This document shows, one piece after another, positions 6,237 to 6,571 of a stretch of 6,571 nucleotides of DNA. The translations under genes were made by a program, and so were the position numbers. This stretch comes from an uncultured Collinsella sp. (lineage in GTDB: Bacteria; Actinomycetota; Coriobacteriia; Coriobacteriales; Coriobacteriaceae), in NCBI GenBank assembly GCA_902478865.1, contig CABSNA010000078.1:1-6571 (forward strand), in the 5' to 3' direction. The notes beneath the pieces were generated by a model, which saw only the letters and a list, made by a program, of their open reading frames with translations, ran no database searches and was not told the DNA's origin. The number at the start of each line of letters is the position of its first letter. The stretch's first letter is position 1.

Positions 6237-6571
6237 GGTTTCGATGAAGGCGGCGATGCGCGTCTCGATCTGGCCCATGTCGCCATTGCTGTAGTCGGTC
6301 TCGATCTTCATGTACGGAATACCCGCACCCTCGACGGCCTCCTGCATGCGCGCACTCTCCACATTAAAGGTGTGGCAGGCCTGGAGCACGTTTTCGACCA
6401 CGCCATCGACGTGATACTTCTCGCACATGGCCAGTGTATTTTCCATGCGACCGTCGTTGGGCGTCATGACCGAGCAGTTGATGTCCAGGTATCGGTCGGC
6501 GATGGCGCGCAGGATATCGGGAGCCTCCGGGTCGATCATCATGGCCGCCGTACGCTCGCCCGAGCAGTCGT
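6231..6571 (-). CDS. 2-hydroxyacyl-CoA dehydratase / double-cubane cluster protein subunit (5' end missing)
   Basis: Only the C-terminal 112 or so residues are in the window; the gene continues past 6571. The sequence matches the HgdB/BcrC-like family (Pfam HGD-D): a Rossmann-like region with HVDGVVENVLQACHTFNVE, whose Cys is a likely cluster ligand, followed by the family's C-terminal signature GIPYMKIETDYSNGD-GQI-TRI-AF. Members are [4Fe-4S] subunits of 2-hydroxyacyl-CoA dehydratases and benzoyl-CoA reductases, or the homodimeric double-cubane [8Fe-9S] proteins that reduce small molecules. The N-terminal cluster and substrate motifs that would separate these are missing. Together with the activator downstream it makes a functional pair: the activator injects one electron at the cost of ATP. 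Whether this is an amino-acid fermentation enzyme or an orphan reductase cannot be told here. The TAG stop lies within the outer arm of the palindrome. Confidence 0.88.
   Translation of the reverse strand, partial: DCSGERTAAMMIDPEAPDILRAIADRYLDINCSVMTPNDGRMENTLAMCEKYHVDGVVENVLQACHTFNVESARMQEAVEGAGIPYMKIETDYSNGDMGQIETRIAAFIETL

Noticed and set aside
6035..6286. 83-codon minus-strand open frame across the dehydratase-activator gap
   Set aside because: It runs through the palindrome and overlaps both flanking genes out of frame, with no ribosome site or family resemblance.

Overview
This looks like one end of a contig from a high-GC anaerobic actinobacterium of the class Coriobacteriia, most like Collinsella. 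That guess rests on GC-rich codon use, the style of the proteins, and the mix of an anaerobic 2-hydroxyacyl-CoA dehydratase system with selenium genes. No marker gene fixes the taxon. The first 47 bases are not biological: they are an Illumina P5/i5/Nextera adapter carried into the assembly, so genomic sequence begins at 48.

Every gene I can support is on the minus strand, so transcription runs from right to left. In that order: the 3' end of a 2-hydroxyacyl-CoA dehydratase-like gene (6571-6231, cut by the window edge); a 155-base gap holding a 109-base imperfect palindrome; its ATP-dependent activator (6075-5311); a family 4 glycosyltransferase with one apparent frameshift (5296-4080); selD (4087-3038), with an in-frame UGA at codon 17; yedF (2979-2353); a small DUF3343 Se/S-carrier-like gene (2333-2082); and a class V aminotransferase / cysteine desulfurase (2085-946). 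A strong intrinsic terminator at 897-931 closes the run. A separate brnQ-type branched-chain amino acid transporter gene starts at 877 and is cut off by the adapter at 48.

The gene spacing suggests one operon. The glycosyltransferase and selD overlap by 8 bases, DUF3343 and the desulfurase overlap at an ATGA, and the activator-glycosyltransferase and yedF-DUF3343 gaps are under 25 bases. The selD-yedF gap is 58 bases and the dehydratase-activator gap is 155. The four 3' genes form a recognised selenium-handling set: the desulfurase can release Se/S from (seleno)cysteine, the DUF3343 protein and YedF are likely persulfide/perselenide carriers, and SelD makes selenophosphate. SelD itself is predicted to be a selenoprotein: UGA falls exactly where Escherichia coli SelD has catalytic Cys17, with Lys20 kept three residues on, and a SECIS-like hairpin follows. 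The less expected part is what lies upstream and apparently in the same transcript: a low-potential Fe-S activator/dehydratase pair and a glycosyltransferase.

No stretch over 300 bases lacks a gene. I saw no tRNA, rRNA, CRISPR array or insertion sequence.
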